Shown: positions 31,278-39,475 of the stretch, piece after piece
Layout of the letters: each line of letters opens with the position of its first letter
How positions within the stretch are numbered: position 1 is the stretch's first letter
Origin: Bacillus sp. FSL K6-3431
GTDB lineage: Bacteria > Bacillota > Bacilli > Bacillales > Bacillaceae_C
Direction: 5' to 3'
DNA length: 64,000 nt
Assembly (NCBI RefSeq): GCF_038002605.1
Contig: NZ_JBBOCT010000001.1
Coordinates: 5,270,001-5,334,000, forward strand
The notes under the pieces: model-generated
Databases searched by the model: none
What the model was told of the DNA's origin: nothing
Seen by the model: the letters and a program-made list of their open reading frames with translations, nothing else
Translations under genes and position numbers: made by a program

Positions 31278-32465
31278 GTGGCGAATGAAGATAGCCGAGA
31301 AGCGGAAAAACTAAATATAAAAACTAAGATAAGAAATCATTTAATGGAAAGACGAAATGAGGCGAAAGTAATTAGAAAGATTGTGGGGATTATCGCACTT
31401 ATTCTTATTCTTATTGCTGGAGGTACGGCCTTGGGCGGTTATATATACATTAAATCTGCTTTAAAGCCTGTGAATCCAGAAAATAATAAACAAATTAAAG
31501 TTGAAGTTCCGATTGGATCATCGACAACTTCGATTGGGATGTTGCTCGAGAAAAAAGGAATTATTAAAAATAGCACTGTTTTTAAATATTATGTGAAGTT
31601 AAATAATATTTCAGGATTTCAAGCAGGTAACTATGCCTTAACTCCTTCTATGACATTAGATGAAATTACGCAAACCATCCAGACTGGAAAACTTGTTAGA
31701 GAAGCCTTATTTAAAATGACCATACCTGAGGGGCTTTGGTTAGATCAAATAGCTGAAATCATTGCAAAGAAATTAGATGTACCAGTCGCTGATGTAACAA
31801 AAAAAATGACGGATGATGAAACACTGAAACGATTAATGGCTAAATATCCTAGTTTACTTACAGATGATATTTTACAAAAGCAAATCCAGCAACCGCTTGA
31901 AGGTTATTTTTTCCCAGCTACATATCCGTTTTATGAAGAAAAGCCCTCTATTGAGTCAGTGTTAGATATGATGTTGAATCAAACGCAAGTAGTTATTGCA
32001 AAATATGCTGAGACGATGGAAGAAAAAAATATGTCCACACATGAGCTACTAACAATGGCTTCGTTAGTAGAAAAGGAAGCAACGGAAAAAGCGGATCGCC
32101 ATTTAATATCAAGTGTTTTTTATAATCGAATAAAAAACAAAATGCCGTTGCAAACAGATCCAACCGTTGCATATGCGCTTGGAAAACACTTAGATAGAAC
32201 GCTATATGAAGACTTAGAAGTAGATTCTCCTTATAACACGTATAAAAATCAAGGTCTACCACCTGGACCAATTGCTAATGCTGGAGAAGCTTCGATTGAA
32301 GCTGCATTAAATCCAGAGAAATCTGATTATCTATATTTCTTGGCTGAATATGGAACTGGTGATGTATATTATGCGAAAACATTGGACGAACATAATGAAT
32401 TAAAAGCAAAGCATATTACGAATAAACGGAAAGAGTCTACGGGAGGCAATAAAGAAAATGAATGA
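31278..32465 (+). CDS. mltG: Endolytic murein transglycosylase MltG (YrrL)
   Basis: MltG cleaves nascent glycan strands at the membrane and sets glycan chain length. The 395-residue protein has a basic cytosolic start, one membrane anchor at about 36-57 and an external YceG domain: a LysM-like subdomain (IPEGLWLDQIAEIIAKKL), then the catalytic region LLTMASLVEKEATEKADR with the conserved glutamate, and QTDPTVAYALG...YNTYKNQGLPPGPIANAG. The GTG start follows GAAGGGGG. Its 3' end overlaps trmR by 8 bp. Confidence 0.94.
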   Translation: MANEDSREAEKLNIKTKIRNHLMERRNEAKVIRKIVGIIALILILIAGGTALGGYIYIKSALKPVNPENNKQIKVEVPIGSSTTSIGMLLEKKGIIKNSTVFKYYVKLNNISGFQAGNYALTPSMTLDEITQTIQTGKLVREALFKMTIPEGLWLDQIAEIIAKKLDVPVADVTKKMTDDETLKRLMAKYPSLLTDDILQKQIQQPLEGYFFPATYPFYEEKPSIESVLDMMLNQTQVVIAKYAETMEEKNMSTHELLTMASLVEKEATEKADRHLISSVFYNRIKNKMPLQTDPTVAYALGKHLDRTLYEDLEVDSPYNTYKNQGLPPGPIANAGEASIEAALNPEKSDYLYFLAEYGTGDVYYAKTLDEHNELKAKHITNKRKESTGGNKENE

Positions 32466-33111
32466 TGCAATGAAACACTATCTTGAAGGGTTGCTTCCTG
32501 TTAGAAATCAACACTTTAAACAGCTAGAAAAGTTTGCTAAGGAACACCGCGTACCAATTATGGAGCCGACGGGCATAGAGTCAATGCTGCTTATGATGAA
32601 AATGCAAAGCCCTAAACGGATTTTAGAAATTGGTACTGCAATTGGCTATTCGGCTCTAAGAATGGCAGACGCGCTTCCAGAGGCAAAAGTAATCACGCTA
32701 GAATTGGATGAGGAAAGAGTCGAACAAGCCTTAACAAATATTAACAATGCGGGAATGGATGAGCGAATTAAGGTCATTACAGGGGATGCACTTGAACTTT
32801 ATGATGAAACTGCAGCACAAGGTCCATATGACGCTATCTTCATTGATGCGGCGAAAGGCCAATATATAAAATTTTTTGAAATGTATAGTGAGCTTTTAAC
32901 AGAGCAAGGCTGTGTATATACAGATAATGTTTTATTTAAAGGACTTGTTACAGAAGATAGTATAACGAATAAGCGGTTGTCTGGGCTAGTGAATAAAATT
33001 AAAACGTATAATAGATGGCTCATGGATCATAATGGATTTGATACTGTTATCCTACCAGTAGGGGATGGATTAGCTGTTAGTAGAAAAAGGTCAGGTGTTA
33101 GTAACGAATGA
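32458..33111 (+). CDS. trmR: tRNA 5-hydroxyuridine O-methyltransferase TrmR (YrrM)
   Basis: TrmR methylates ho5U34 to mo5U34 in tRNA using SAM. The 217-residue O-methyltransferase has the SAM loop [16 protein letters not shown] near 59-74, [14 protein letters not shown] near 80-93 and the metal-binding region [13 protein letters not shown] near 122-134. The length equals B. subtilis YrrM. It overlaps mltG and is itself overlapped by udk (ATGA). In B. subtilis the hydroxylation genes yrrN-yrrO (trhP1/P2) follow; here they are absent. Confidence 0.92.
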   Translation: MNDAMKHYLEGLLPVRNQHFKQLEKFAKEHRVPIMEPTGIESMLLMMKMQSPKRILEIGTAIGYSALRMADALPEAKVITLELDEERVEQALTNINNAGMDERIKVITGDALELYDETAAQGPYDAIFIDAAKGQYIKFFEMYSELLTEQGCVYTDNVLFKGLVTEDSITNKRLSGLVNKIKTYNRWLMDHNGFDTVILPVGDGLAVSRKRSGVSNE

Positions 33112-33743
33112 ATAAGAAACCAGTAATTATCGGTATCGCCGGTGGCTCAGGATCGGGAAAAACGAGTGTGACAAATACGATCTATGATATTTTTAAAGAG
33201 CATTCGATTCTCATTATGGAACAGGATTATTATTATAAAGACCAAGCGGATCTACCTTTAGAGGAACGGTTAAAAACAAACTATGACCATCCGTTTGCAT
33301 TTGACAATGATTTATTAATTCAACACCTTGAGCAATTATTGCAATACGAAGCAGTTGAAAAACCTGTTTATGATTACACATTGCATACACGTTCTTCAGA
33401 AGTAATCCAAGTAAAGCCAAAGGACGTTATCATTCTTGAAGGTATTTTAGTATTAGAAGATGAAAGATTGCGCAACTTAATGGATATTAAGCTTTTTGTT
33501 GATACAGATTCTGACCTTCGTATCATTCGTCGTATCCTTCGTGATATGAAAGAGCGTGGAAGGTCGATTGATTCCGTTGTTGCACAGTATGTTAATGTGG
33601 TGCGTCCGATGCATAATCAATTCATAGAACCGACAAAAAGATATGCAGATGTAATTATCCCTGAAGGGGGACAAAATCATGTTGCAATCGATCTTGTGGC
33701 AACAAAGATCCAAACAATTCTTGAACAAAAGTCATTTTTGTAA
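33108..33743 (+). CDS. udk: Uridine kinase
   Basis: Udk phosphorylates uridine and cytidine in pyrimidine salvage. The 211-residue protein has the P-loop GGSGSGKTS near 11-19, [18 protein letters not shown] and the lid region [13 protein letters not shown]. The length matches B. subtilis Udk. The start overlaps the trmR stop by 4 bp. Confidence 0.97.
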   Translation: MNKKPVIIGIAGGSGSGKTSVTNTIYDIFKEHSILIMEQDYYYKDQADLPLEERLKTNYDHPFAFDNDLLIQHLEQLLQYEAVEKPVYDYTLHTRSSEVIQVKPKDVIILEGILVLEDERLRNLMDIKLFVDTDSDLRIIRRILRDMKERGRSIDSVVAQYVNVVRPMHNQFIEPTKRYADVIIPEGGQNHVAIDLVATKIQTILEQKSFL

Positions 33744-33787
33744 TACGATAGCATAGATACTAATATATGTATTGTCATGAAACGAGA

Positions 33788-33810
33788 AGCGCGCCTGTAA
33801 AAGGCGCGCT
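33788..33810. other. GC-rich hairpin between udk and greA
   Basis: AGCGCGCCT (33788-33796) pairs perfectly with AGGCGCGCT (33802-33810). No T-run follows, so it may slow or separate transcription or protect the udk mRNA end rather than terminate strongly. Confidence 0.6.
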
Positions 33811-33878
33811 GTCATGTATTACATACAAAAACATCCTGAACCATTTTGGGATGGTGAAATGATAAGGAGTGAAGGGAA

Positions 33879-34355
33879 ATGGCTACAGAAAAAGTATTTC
33901 CGATGACAGAAGCAGGTAAAGAAAAACTCGAACAGGAATTAGAACAATTAAAATCAGTGAAACGTAAAGAAGTAGTAGAACGCATTAAAATTGCACGCAG
34001 TTTCGGTGATCTCTCAGAGAACTCTGAATATGATTCGGCGAAAGAGGAACAATCATTTGTTGAAGGGCGTATCACAACTCTTGAACATATGGTCCGTAAT
34101 GCGAAAATCATTAAGGACGATGAATTAAATTCTGATACTGTAACGCTTGGAAAAACGGTTACATTTATCGAGCTTCCTGATGGAGATGAAGAAACATACA
34201 CAATCGTTGGAAGTGCAGAGGCTGATCCATTTGAAGGGAAAATTTCAAATGATTCACCTATTGCTAAAAGTTTACTTGGACATAAAGTAAATGAAAAAGT
34301 GACAGTACAAACACCTGGTGGAGAAATGAAAGTGAAATTAGTATCAATTAGTTAA
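33879..34355 (+). CDS. greA: Transcription elongation factor GreA
   Basis: GreA rescues backtracked RNA polymerase by stimulating transcript cleavage. The 158-residue protein has the N-terminal coiled coil with the GreA signature [24 protein letters not shown] (acidic tip residues near 41-45) and the C-terminal FKBP-like domain ending in the GPxG-free [13 protein letters not shown]. The length matches B. subtilis GreA (157). AAGGAGTGAAGGG precedes the ATG. Confidence 0.98.
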   Translation: MATEKVFPMTEAGKEKLEQELEQLKSVKRKEVVERIKIARSFGDLSENSEYDSAKEEQSFVEGRITTLEHMVRNAKIIKDDELNSDTVTLGKTVTFIELPDGDEETYTIVGSAEADPFEGKISNDSPIAKSLLGHKVNEKVTVQTPGGEMKVKLVSIS

Positions 34356-34360
34356 TAAAG

Positions 34361-34389
34361 AAAAACGCGGTTTATAACCGTGTTTTTTT
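34361..34389 (+). terminator. Intrinsic terminator after greA
   Basis: AAAAACGCGGTT pairs with AACCGTGTTTTT (one G-U) around a 3-nt loop and runs into Ts. Confidence 0.88.
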
Positions 34390-34481
34390 ATTCTTTATAA
34401 TCTGTTATGAGATGGACAGGTTATTGATTCAAGTTTTATCGCGTCCATGATATTATTAATGATAGAAATGGAGGAGATACA

Positions 34482-35126
34482 GTGCCAATTGATTTTAAAA
34501 ATTCTGGGCAACGCTTTGAACAACGAGCAAAGCGTAGAAAAACAAATATTATATTAAATTCATTAATTACCATCGTTATAATTCTAATTATCCTTGTTGG
34601 TAGCTACATCTTTTTCGGTGGAGATAATAAAGATCAAGAGAAGACTAGTAGTGGTGCAACTGGTAAAGATAAAACAGAACAAAACATAGAGGATTCTAAG
34701 AAAAAAGATGAGCAGTCGGTTGATGATCAAGAAGCAACAGATGAAAATAGTGCTGATGAAACCGAAAAAGATGAACCGATTGAAACCGAAAGTGATGAAC
34801 CAAATGTAGAAAAAGTAATTGTTAATCCAGCATGGAAACCGATCGGGACAGAGCAAACCTCTGGTCATCAGTCGTCTTCTGAAATGGGTAGTGTAGATTG
34901 GAATGAGAAGTTAAAGGCTGCTGCCTATGCAGTGAATATATCTGTAGATAATATGACACCTTGGTGGGTAGAACGTGGGGAAGACCGGGAAAATCAGGCG
35001 ATTTTAACTGTTTCCGAAAAAAGTGCTGGCTCAGATGTTTTTCGAGTATATATTGAGTGGGTCGATGGTGAAGGTTGGAAACCAACTGAAGTGAAAAAAT
35101 TAATTGAAAATGATAAAAAGCAATAA
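34482..35126 (+). CDS. DUF1510 membrane-anchored protein (YrrS-like)
   Basis: The 214-residue protein has a basic N terminus with one membrane segment (about 26-46), a long disordered acidic linker rich in D, E, K and S (about 50-110), and a C-terminal DUF1510 domain ([41 protein letters not shown]). It should face the outside, near the wall. In B. subtilis yrrS is co-transcribed with pbpI under SigF in the forespore; pbpI is not present here. The GTG start follows GGAGGAGA. Confidence 0.88.
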   Translation: MPIDFKNSGQRFEQRAKRRKTNIILNSLITIVIILIILVGSYIFFGGDNKDQEKTSSGATGKDKTEQNIEDSKKKDEQSVDDQEATDENSADETEKDEPIETESDEPNVEKVIVNPAWKPIGTEQTSGHQSSSEMGSVDWNEKLKAAAYAVNISVDNMTPWWVERGEDRENQAILTVSEKSAGSDVFRVYIEWVDGEGWKPTEVKKLIENDKKQ

Positions 35127-35154
35127 TGTAAACATGGGGAAATGGGGTTTAAGG

Positions 35155-35847
35155 ATGATAATTGCTATAATTGGGGCGATGGAAGAAGAAGTCTCATTAT
35201 TACGTGAACAAATAGAAAATAAACAAACGGAAGTTATTGCTGGATGTGAATTCATCGCGGGAACTCTTGGTAATAAAGAAATTATTTTATTACGCTCTGG
35301 TATCGGTAAAGTAAATGCAGCTATGTCTACAACCATTCTGATGGAAAGATACCAACCGGATGTCGTAATTAATACAGGCTCTGCTGGCGGTTATAACCCT
35401 GAATTAAAAGTAGGAGATCTCGTCATTTCCACTGAAGTGCGACATCATGATGTTGATGTTACGATTTTTGGGTATGAATATGGACAGGTGCCACAACTGC
35501 CACCCGCTTTTAAAGCAGACCAAGGCTTGATAGATGCTGCAGCAAAGGCAGCATTACAACTTGAAGATATTCAAGCTGTAACTGGATTAATCGCTACAGG
35601 TGATTCATTCATGAATGATCCAGTGAGAGTAGAATTTGTACGAGAGAAATTCACCGATCTACAAGCTGTGGAAATGGAAGGGGCAGCGATTGCCCAAGTT
35701 GCACACCAATACAGCGTGCCATTTGTTGTTATTCGTTCTTTATCCGATATAGCGGGTCAAGAATCAAATATCTCTTTTGATCAGTACTTGGAGACAGCAG
35801 CAGTTAACTCTGCGAATTTGGTGTTGGGGATTGTTAAATCAATATAG
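35155..35847 (+). CDS. mtnN: 5'-methylthioadenosine/S-adenosylhomocysteine nucleosidase
   Basis: MtnN removes adenine from MTA and SAH, recycling sulfur and limiting SAH inhibition. The 230-residue protein starts [13 protein letters not shown] (Glu near residue 11 conserved), has [27 protein letters not shown] near 170-184 for the ribose, and [13 protein letters not shown] with the catalytic aspartate. ATG 35155 was chosen because it gives the usual family N terminus; an in-frame ATG 21 bp upstream is possible. The yrrT and mccA/mccB neighbours of B. subtilis are missing. Confidence 0.95.
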   Translation: MIIAIIGAMEEEVSLLREQIENKQTEVIAGCEFIAGTLGNKEIILLRSGIGKVNAAMSTTILMERYQPDVVINTGSAGGYNPELKVGDLVISTEVRHHDVDVTIFGYEYGQVPQLPPAFKADQGLIDAAAKAALQLEDIQAVTGLIATGDSFMNDPVRVEFVREKFTDLQAVEMEGAAIAQVAHQYSVPFVVIRSLSDIAGQESNISFDQYLETAAVNSANLVLGIVKSI

Positions 35848-35849
35848 GG

Positions 35850-35881
35850 AAAAAACCAAGGGCAGCTGCTCTTGGTTTTTT
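35850..35881 (+). terminator. Intrinsic terminator after mtnN
   Basis: A stem of at least 15 pairs (AAAAACCAAGGGC with GCTCTTGGTTTTT) closes on loop AGCT and ends in T residues. Confidence 0.9.
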
Positions 35882-35951
35882 CTTATATTATCTTTGTTGT
35901 TTCACCATTCTATAATAAATAAAATAAAGGATATATCTAGGAGGAGGAGGA

Positions 35952-36530
35952 ATGATGGAATTAATTTTTATTAGACATGGGCAAGGCGAGCATACATTAG
36001 ATTTACCTGAGAGCCTAAAAATTTCTGATCCATCATTAACCAAACTGGGTATAGATCAAGCGATTTCTTTAAGAGAGAAAATCGCCCTTACTGAAAATGA
36101 CATTATATTAATTAGTCCCATTAGAAGAACGCTAGAAACGGCATTATTATGGAGTGGCAATATAAAATGCCGTAAAGTCGTTCATCCCTTGGTCTCGCCT
36201 AGAATGTTTCCTATTCATCCAGAATGGAGCACACTTCCCTGCGATAAAATTCTTGATATAGAATTAATAGAAAGTGATTTTCCAACATTTGAAATTGAAA
36301 ATAGTTTTTCTAAGAGTATATGGCTTGAAGGAATCAATGTTTTACCTGAGAACCTTTTTTTATTATTAGTAGAAGAATTCGTTACATACTGCAAACAGTT
36401 TCAAAAAGAAAAAATATATATCGTGTCACATGATGGAACTATTACATCTTATCGTCAGTCTATTTCCGGTAAAAAGCTTACTCGTAAAGATTTTCCTGAA
36501 GAAATAGCCTGGTTTACATTAACCTGTTGA
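35952..36530 (+). CDS. Histidine phosphatase family protein
   Basis: The 192-residue protein carries the phosphoglycerate-mutase-like signature LIFIRHGQGEHT (catalytic His near residue 9), the phosphate pocket ISPIRRTLETAL near 55, and a second catalytic histidine in IVSHDGT near 160. The substrate cannot be predicted. AGGAGGAGGAGG precedes two consecutive ATGs (35952 and 35955), either of which may be used. It stands beside rpiA in a block absent from this place in B. subtilis, which might suggest a sugar-phosphate role. Confidence 0.85.
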   Translation: MMELIFIRHGQGEHTLDLPESLKISDPSLTKLGIDQAISLREKIALTENDIILISPIRRTLETALLWSGNIKCRKVVHPLVSPRMFPIHPEWSTLPCDKILDIELIESDFPTFEIENSFSKSIWLEGINVLPENLFLLLVEEFVTYCKQFQKEKIYIVSHDGTITSYRQSISGKKLTRKDFPEEIAWFTLTC

Positions 36531-36670
36531 ACGCAAGGGCAAAGTAACGAACTTCAATAAAAAACTGAGTCTTTACGTATTCAAATAAAGAGGTTCATGT
36601 TAGATTAGTCTTAATGAGGATAAATGTATTGATAAATAAAACGTTTATTCGAGATGGGTTGTGATGAGGA

Positions 36671-37354
36671 ATGAACGCTAAAAAAGCTGCTGGGGAAAAA
36701 GTAGTTGAATTTGTGAAGGATGGAATGATATTAGGATTGGGAACGGGCTCTACAATTTACTGGACCATCCTTAAGCTCGGTGAATTGGTTAGAAATGGAT
36801 TATCTATTCGTGGTGTAGCTACCTCCCTTAGTACGGAAGAACTTGCTATTAAGATGGGAATTCCATTAGTAAATCTTGAGGAAGTTGATGAAATTGATTT
36901 GACGATAGATGGTGCTGATGAAGTTAATTCTAATTTAGAATTAATAAAAGGTGGCGGTGGAGCGTTATTACGTGAAAAAATAGTTGCAACAAATTCACGG
37001 AAAAATATTATTATTGCGGATTATACAAAATATGTTTCTGATTTAGGGGATTTTCCTTTACCGATAGAGGTGGTTCCATTTGGTTGGAAATTGACATGTA
37101 GACAAATATGTAAATTAGGTTGCAGATTTAGTTTAAGAATGGATAATCATCTTCCTTTTATTAGTGATAATGGAAATTATATACTCGATTGTCAATTTGG
37201 GAAGATCCAAAACCCAAAAGAATTAGCCGTTTGTATTAATATGATTCCTGGAGTAGTGGACAACGGACTTTTTGTAGGTATGACAGATATAGTTCTCATA
37301 GGTTCTAATGATGGTGGAATTGAGACTCTAAATAAAAATAGCTTTAATCTATGA
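36671..37354 (+). CDS. rpiA: Ribose-5-phosphate isomerase A
   Basis: RpiA interconverts ribose 5-phosphate and ribulose 5-phosphate. The 227-residue protein has GLGTGSTIYW near 21-30, DLTIDGADEV near 79-88 with the catalytic aspartates, and LIKGGGGALLREKIVA near 93-108 with the catalytic glutamate. All key loops are intact. B. subtilis relies on an RpiB-type enzyme, so rpiA is an addition here. The ATG has a modest site (GATGAGGA). The gene is AT-rich and cysteine-rich in its middle (TCRQICKLGC), slightly unlike its neighbours. Confidence 0.94.
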   Translation: MNAKKAAGEKVVEFVKDGMILGLGTGSTIYWTILKLGELVRNGLSIRGVATSLSTEELAIKMGIPLVNLEEVDEIDLTIDGADEVNSNLELIKGGGGALLREKIVATNSRKNIIIADYTKYVSDLGDFPLPIEVVPFGWKLTCRQICKLGCRFSLRMDNHLPFISDNGNYILDCQFGKIQNPKELAVCINMIPGVVDNGLFVGMTDIVLIGSNDGGIETLNKNSFNL

Positions 37355-37484
37355 ATACAAATAAATTAGATTTTAAGAAAGAAAATAGTTCATCCATTTT
37401 CCCAATTGGCGTTTCTACAACGAGTAGGAATGCCCTTTTTACGTCAATTTTAGAAAGAAAATATAATTCTTTTGTTAATTATGT

Positions 37485-37506
37485 AACCTTTTTCCTTTTC
37501 AATCGT
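37485..37506 (+). promoter_or_regulatory. Candidate ECF (SigM-type) autoregulatory promoter
   Basis: TGTAACCTTTT at 37482-37492 gives the -35 core AAC (37485-37487), then exactly 16 bp, then CGT (37504-37506). AAC-N16-CGT is the spacing of Bacillus SigM/SigW/SigX promoters. It lies 24 bp before the start of the SigM-like gene. Confidence 0.65.
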
Positions 37507-37529
37507 GCTATTAGTGAGGGGAGGAGTAA

Positions 37530-38018
37530 ATGAAGGAATCAATTGAATCGATTTATGACTATTATTTTAATGATATCTACCGCTTCCTCCTTTCACTCAG
37601 TCGTGACCATCATACAGCTGAGGACTTAGTTCAGGAAACATTTTTGCGCGCGTATTTACATGTAGATAAACACGATAATGAAAGCATAAAATCATGGCTT
37701 TTCACTGTCGCACACCATGCGTTTATTGATTATTATCGTAAACAAAAACGGATAGAATTGAAAAAGCAAGGCTTCTTTTCGAAACTATTAGATAAAAGAA
37801 ATACGCCAGAAGAATCAATCGTTATTCAAGAGGATATCCAAGAAATTATCAATCTTTTGGACGGTTTACCGGAAAAACAAAAATATGCTGTTCTCTTACA
37901 CGATTTTCATGAACTTAGTTATTTGGAAGCAGCTACAGTAATGAATGTGTCACTAGCCAACTTCAAAGTGATTTTATACCGAGGCCGACAAGCGGTGAGA
38001 AGGAAGAAAGGTGAATGA
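37530..38018 (+). CDS. sigM: ECF RNA polymerase sigma factor, SigM-like
   Basis: The 162-residue protein has sigma region 2 at about 8-75 (YDYYFNDIYRFLLSLSRDHHTAEDLVQETFLRAY and WLFTVAHHAFIDYYRK) and region 4 at about 100-155 (LPEKQKYAVLLHDFHELSYLEAATVMNVSLANFKVILYRGR). The wording of both regions and the length are close to B. subtilis SigM (163), which answers cell-wall stress. Downstream lie two membrane proteins in the order of YhdL and YhdK, its anti-sigma pair. GAGGGGAGG precedes the ATG, and an ECF-type promoter stands just before. In B. subtilis the sigM operon lies elsewhere on the chromosome. Confidence 0.88.
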   Translation: MKESIESIYDYYFNDIYRFLLSLSRDHHTAEDLVQETFLRAYLHVDKHDNESIKSWLFTVAHHAFIDYYRKQKRIELKKQGFFSKLLDKRNTPEESIVIQEDIQEIINLLDGLPEKQKYAVLLHDFHELSYLEAATVMNVSLANFKVILYRGRQAVRRKKGE

Positions 38019-38021
38019 GAA

Positions 38022-39152
38022 ATGAGTGATGAATTTAAGAGAAAACTCGAAGCCTTTGAAAATGGTCAGTTAAAAGGCGAGGAGTTAATAGAGTTTGAAA
38101 AGGAATTAGCTAAACTAGAACAGTATCAAGAATATCTTGAAGAAAAAAGTCCGAAACAGAAACTGCAAATGAATGTAGAAAAGCAGAAGAAAATTCTGAG
38201 AAGAAGTAAGTGGAGGGCTCGTTTTCAAACAGCTGCATTGGCGTTAGGTATTTTTATTGTTGTTTTGATCGCTTCAATAATTTTGACAGGAGTGTATTAT
38301 TCTTGGGGAAATCCTGATCGGAGCGATGTATTTACAGATGTAATTGATTACACGTTGACAGTCACCGAACCTTACGGTGATGTAGGGAGTACAAGTTCGA
38401 ATGCGAAACCATTTTTTGGAATGGAGATGTCGAGAGATCTAAATAAAAAAGTTGGTAAAGAGATTATCCAAATGGGCGAGTTGAAAGTTAATTTTCTTTT
38501 TTCACTAATGAGTTATCCAGAGCGAAATTATACAGGTAATATATCACAGAATCAACCGTCATTTACTTATCCAGGGTTCGGAGATCTAAGTATGGCAGAA
38601 TGGGATAGATTGAAAAAGCTCCCAGAAGGGACAGTCGTTTCAGCTTATCTCTCTTTCAATAAGTTAGTAGAAACGAGTGATGTTTTTCAACAATTTGCTG
38701 ATATGAATTTTGACATCACTTGGTTTACGGTTGATACAGGTATTGAAGGCCGGGATGATTGGTATGGCGATTTTATTGGCTTTCCTGCCTCCCCAATTTG
38801 GCATGATGATGACATGATTCGAGGCTCTCGTGAAGAACAAAAAGATTTTCTGTTCGGAAAGGTTGTTTCAGAAATGTATTCTTCCCCGGATTACGAGGCA
38901 GGGGATAGTGTGATTCTTCATAAACAGTTTTTAAAAACATTACAATTTCTTGAAAAACATGAAAAGAAAGCGGAACAATTATACGGTAGAGCGGACCTAG
39001 ATCTTGATAAACGAATCAAATACCTTGAAAAGAATGGAATAAAACATTATGGAATTGTCGTCACTGGACCGACGAAAGAGATATTAAAGCTAAAAGAGGA
39101 GAAATTAATTAGTTCTGTTGAGGTCGACGAGGTTGGTTTTTGGAACTGGTAA
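38022..39152 (+). CDS. Membrane anti-sigma factor, YhdL-like
   Basis: The 376-residue protein has a charged cytosolic N-terminal part (1-65) able to hold the sigma factor, one membrane segment at about 69-92, and a large outer domain with the pattern MSYPERNY, LSMAEWDRLKKLPEGTVVSAYLSFNK and GIVVTGPTKEILKLKE, as in the sigma-regulator N and C domains of YhdL. It starts 3 bp after the sigma gene. YhdL is about 358 residues in B. subtilis. It probably keeps the sigma factor inactive until envelope stress. Confidence 0.85.
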   Translation: MSDEFKRKLEAFENGQLKGEELIEFEKELAKLEQYQEYLEEKSPKQKLQMNVEKQKKILRRSKWRARFQTAALALGIFIVVLIASIILTGVYYSWGNPDRSDVFTDVIDYTLTVTEPYGDVGSTSSNAKPFFGMEMSRDLNKKVGKEIIQMGELKVNFLFSLMSYPERNYTGNISQNQPSFTYPGFGDLSMAEWDRLKKLPEGTVVSAYLSFNKLVETSDVFQQFADMNFDITWFTVDTGIEGRDDWYGDFIGFPASPIWHDDDMIRGSREEQKDFLFGKVVSEMYSSPDYEAGDSVILHKQFLKTLQFLEKHEKKAEQLYGRADLDLDKRIKYLEKNGIKHYGIVVTGPTKEILKLKEEKLISSVEVDEVGFWNW

Positions 39153-39176
39153 GGTTGATAAGAAATATGTGGAGGG

Positions 39177-39473
39177 ATGCATGGAGGAAGTAAAAGTAAA
39201 TCAATTGCTTTCCTTTACTTAGGTATTTTATCAATAATCGTAATTTATGCTGGTTTAATCTTAGGTATTATCGGATTTGTTATGGCACGAAAAGTCATGG
39301 AAGAAATCGATAATCAAAGCAATAATAGCAATAGTTTAGCTGTTTCTGGAAGGATATTAAGTACTGTAGACATATGTATTCAATCACTTTTATTCATATT
39401 AACTATCCTCGGATTCGCGGTGTATTATGTTAAATCAAAAGGGTTCGGAGTCAATCACTCCGAACCCTTTTAG
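39177..39473 (+). CDS. Small two-segment membrane protein, third gene of the SigM-like operon
   Basis: The 98-residue product has membrane segments at about 9-34 (IAFLYLGILSIIVIYAGLIL...) and 60-83, with an Asn/Ser-rich loop between. By place it corresponds to YhdK, the small second negative regulator of SigM, although its sequence also recalls DUF4190 membrane proteins. The start is odd: GGAGGG touches ATG 39177 with no gap, and the better-spaced ATG 39181 is in another frame that stops after 13 codons (MEEVKVNQ...). The end lies inside a terminator stem. Confidence 0.7.
   Translation: MHGGSKSKSIAFLYLGILSIIVIYAGLILGIIGFVMARKVMEEIDNQSNNSNSLAVSGRILSTVDICIQSLLFILTILGFAVYYVKSKGFGVNHSEPF
39437..39471. 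terminator. Bidirectional terminator between the SigM-like operon and pepF
   Basis: AAAAGGGTTCGGAG (39437-39450) pairs perfectly with CTCCGAACCCTTTT (39458-39471). It lies within the last codons of the small membrane protein and just beyond the pepF stop. Confidence 0.87.
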
Positions 39474-39475
39474 CA

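Noticed and set aside
37351-37533. A 60-residue frame between rpiA and the sigM-like gene, overlapping both by ATGA
   Set aside because: It has no ribosome binding site and contains the ECF promoter of the following gene, so the double overlap is probably chance.
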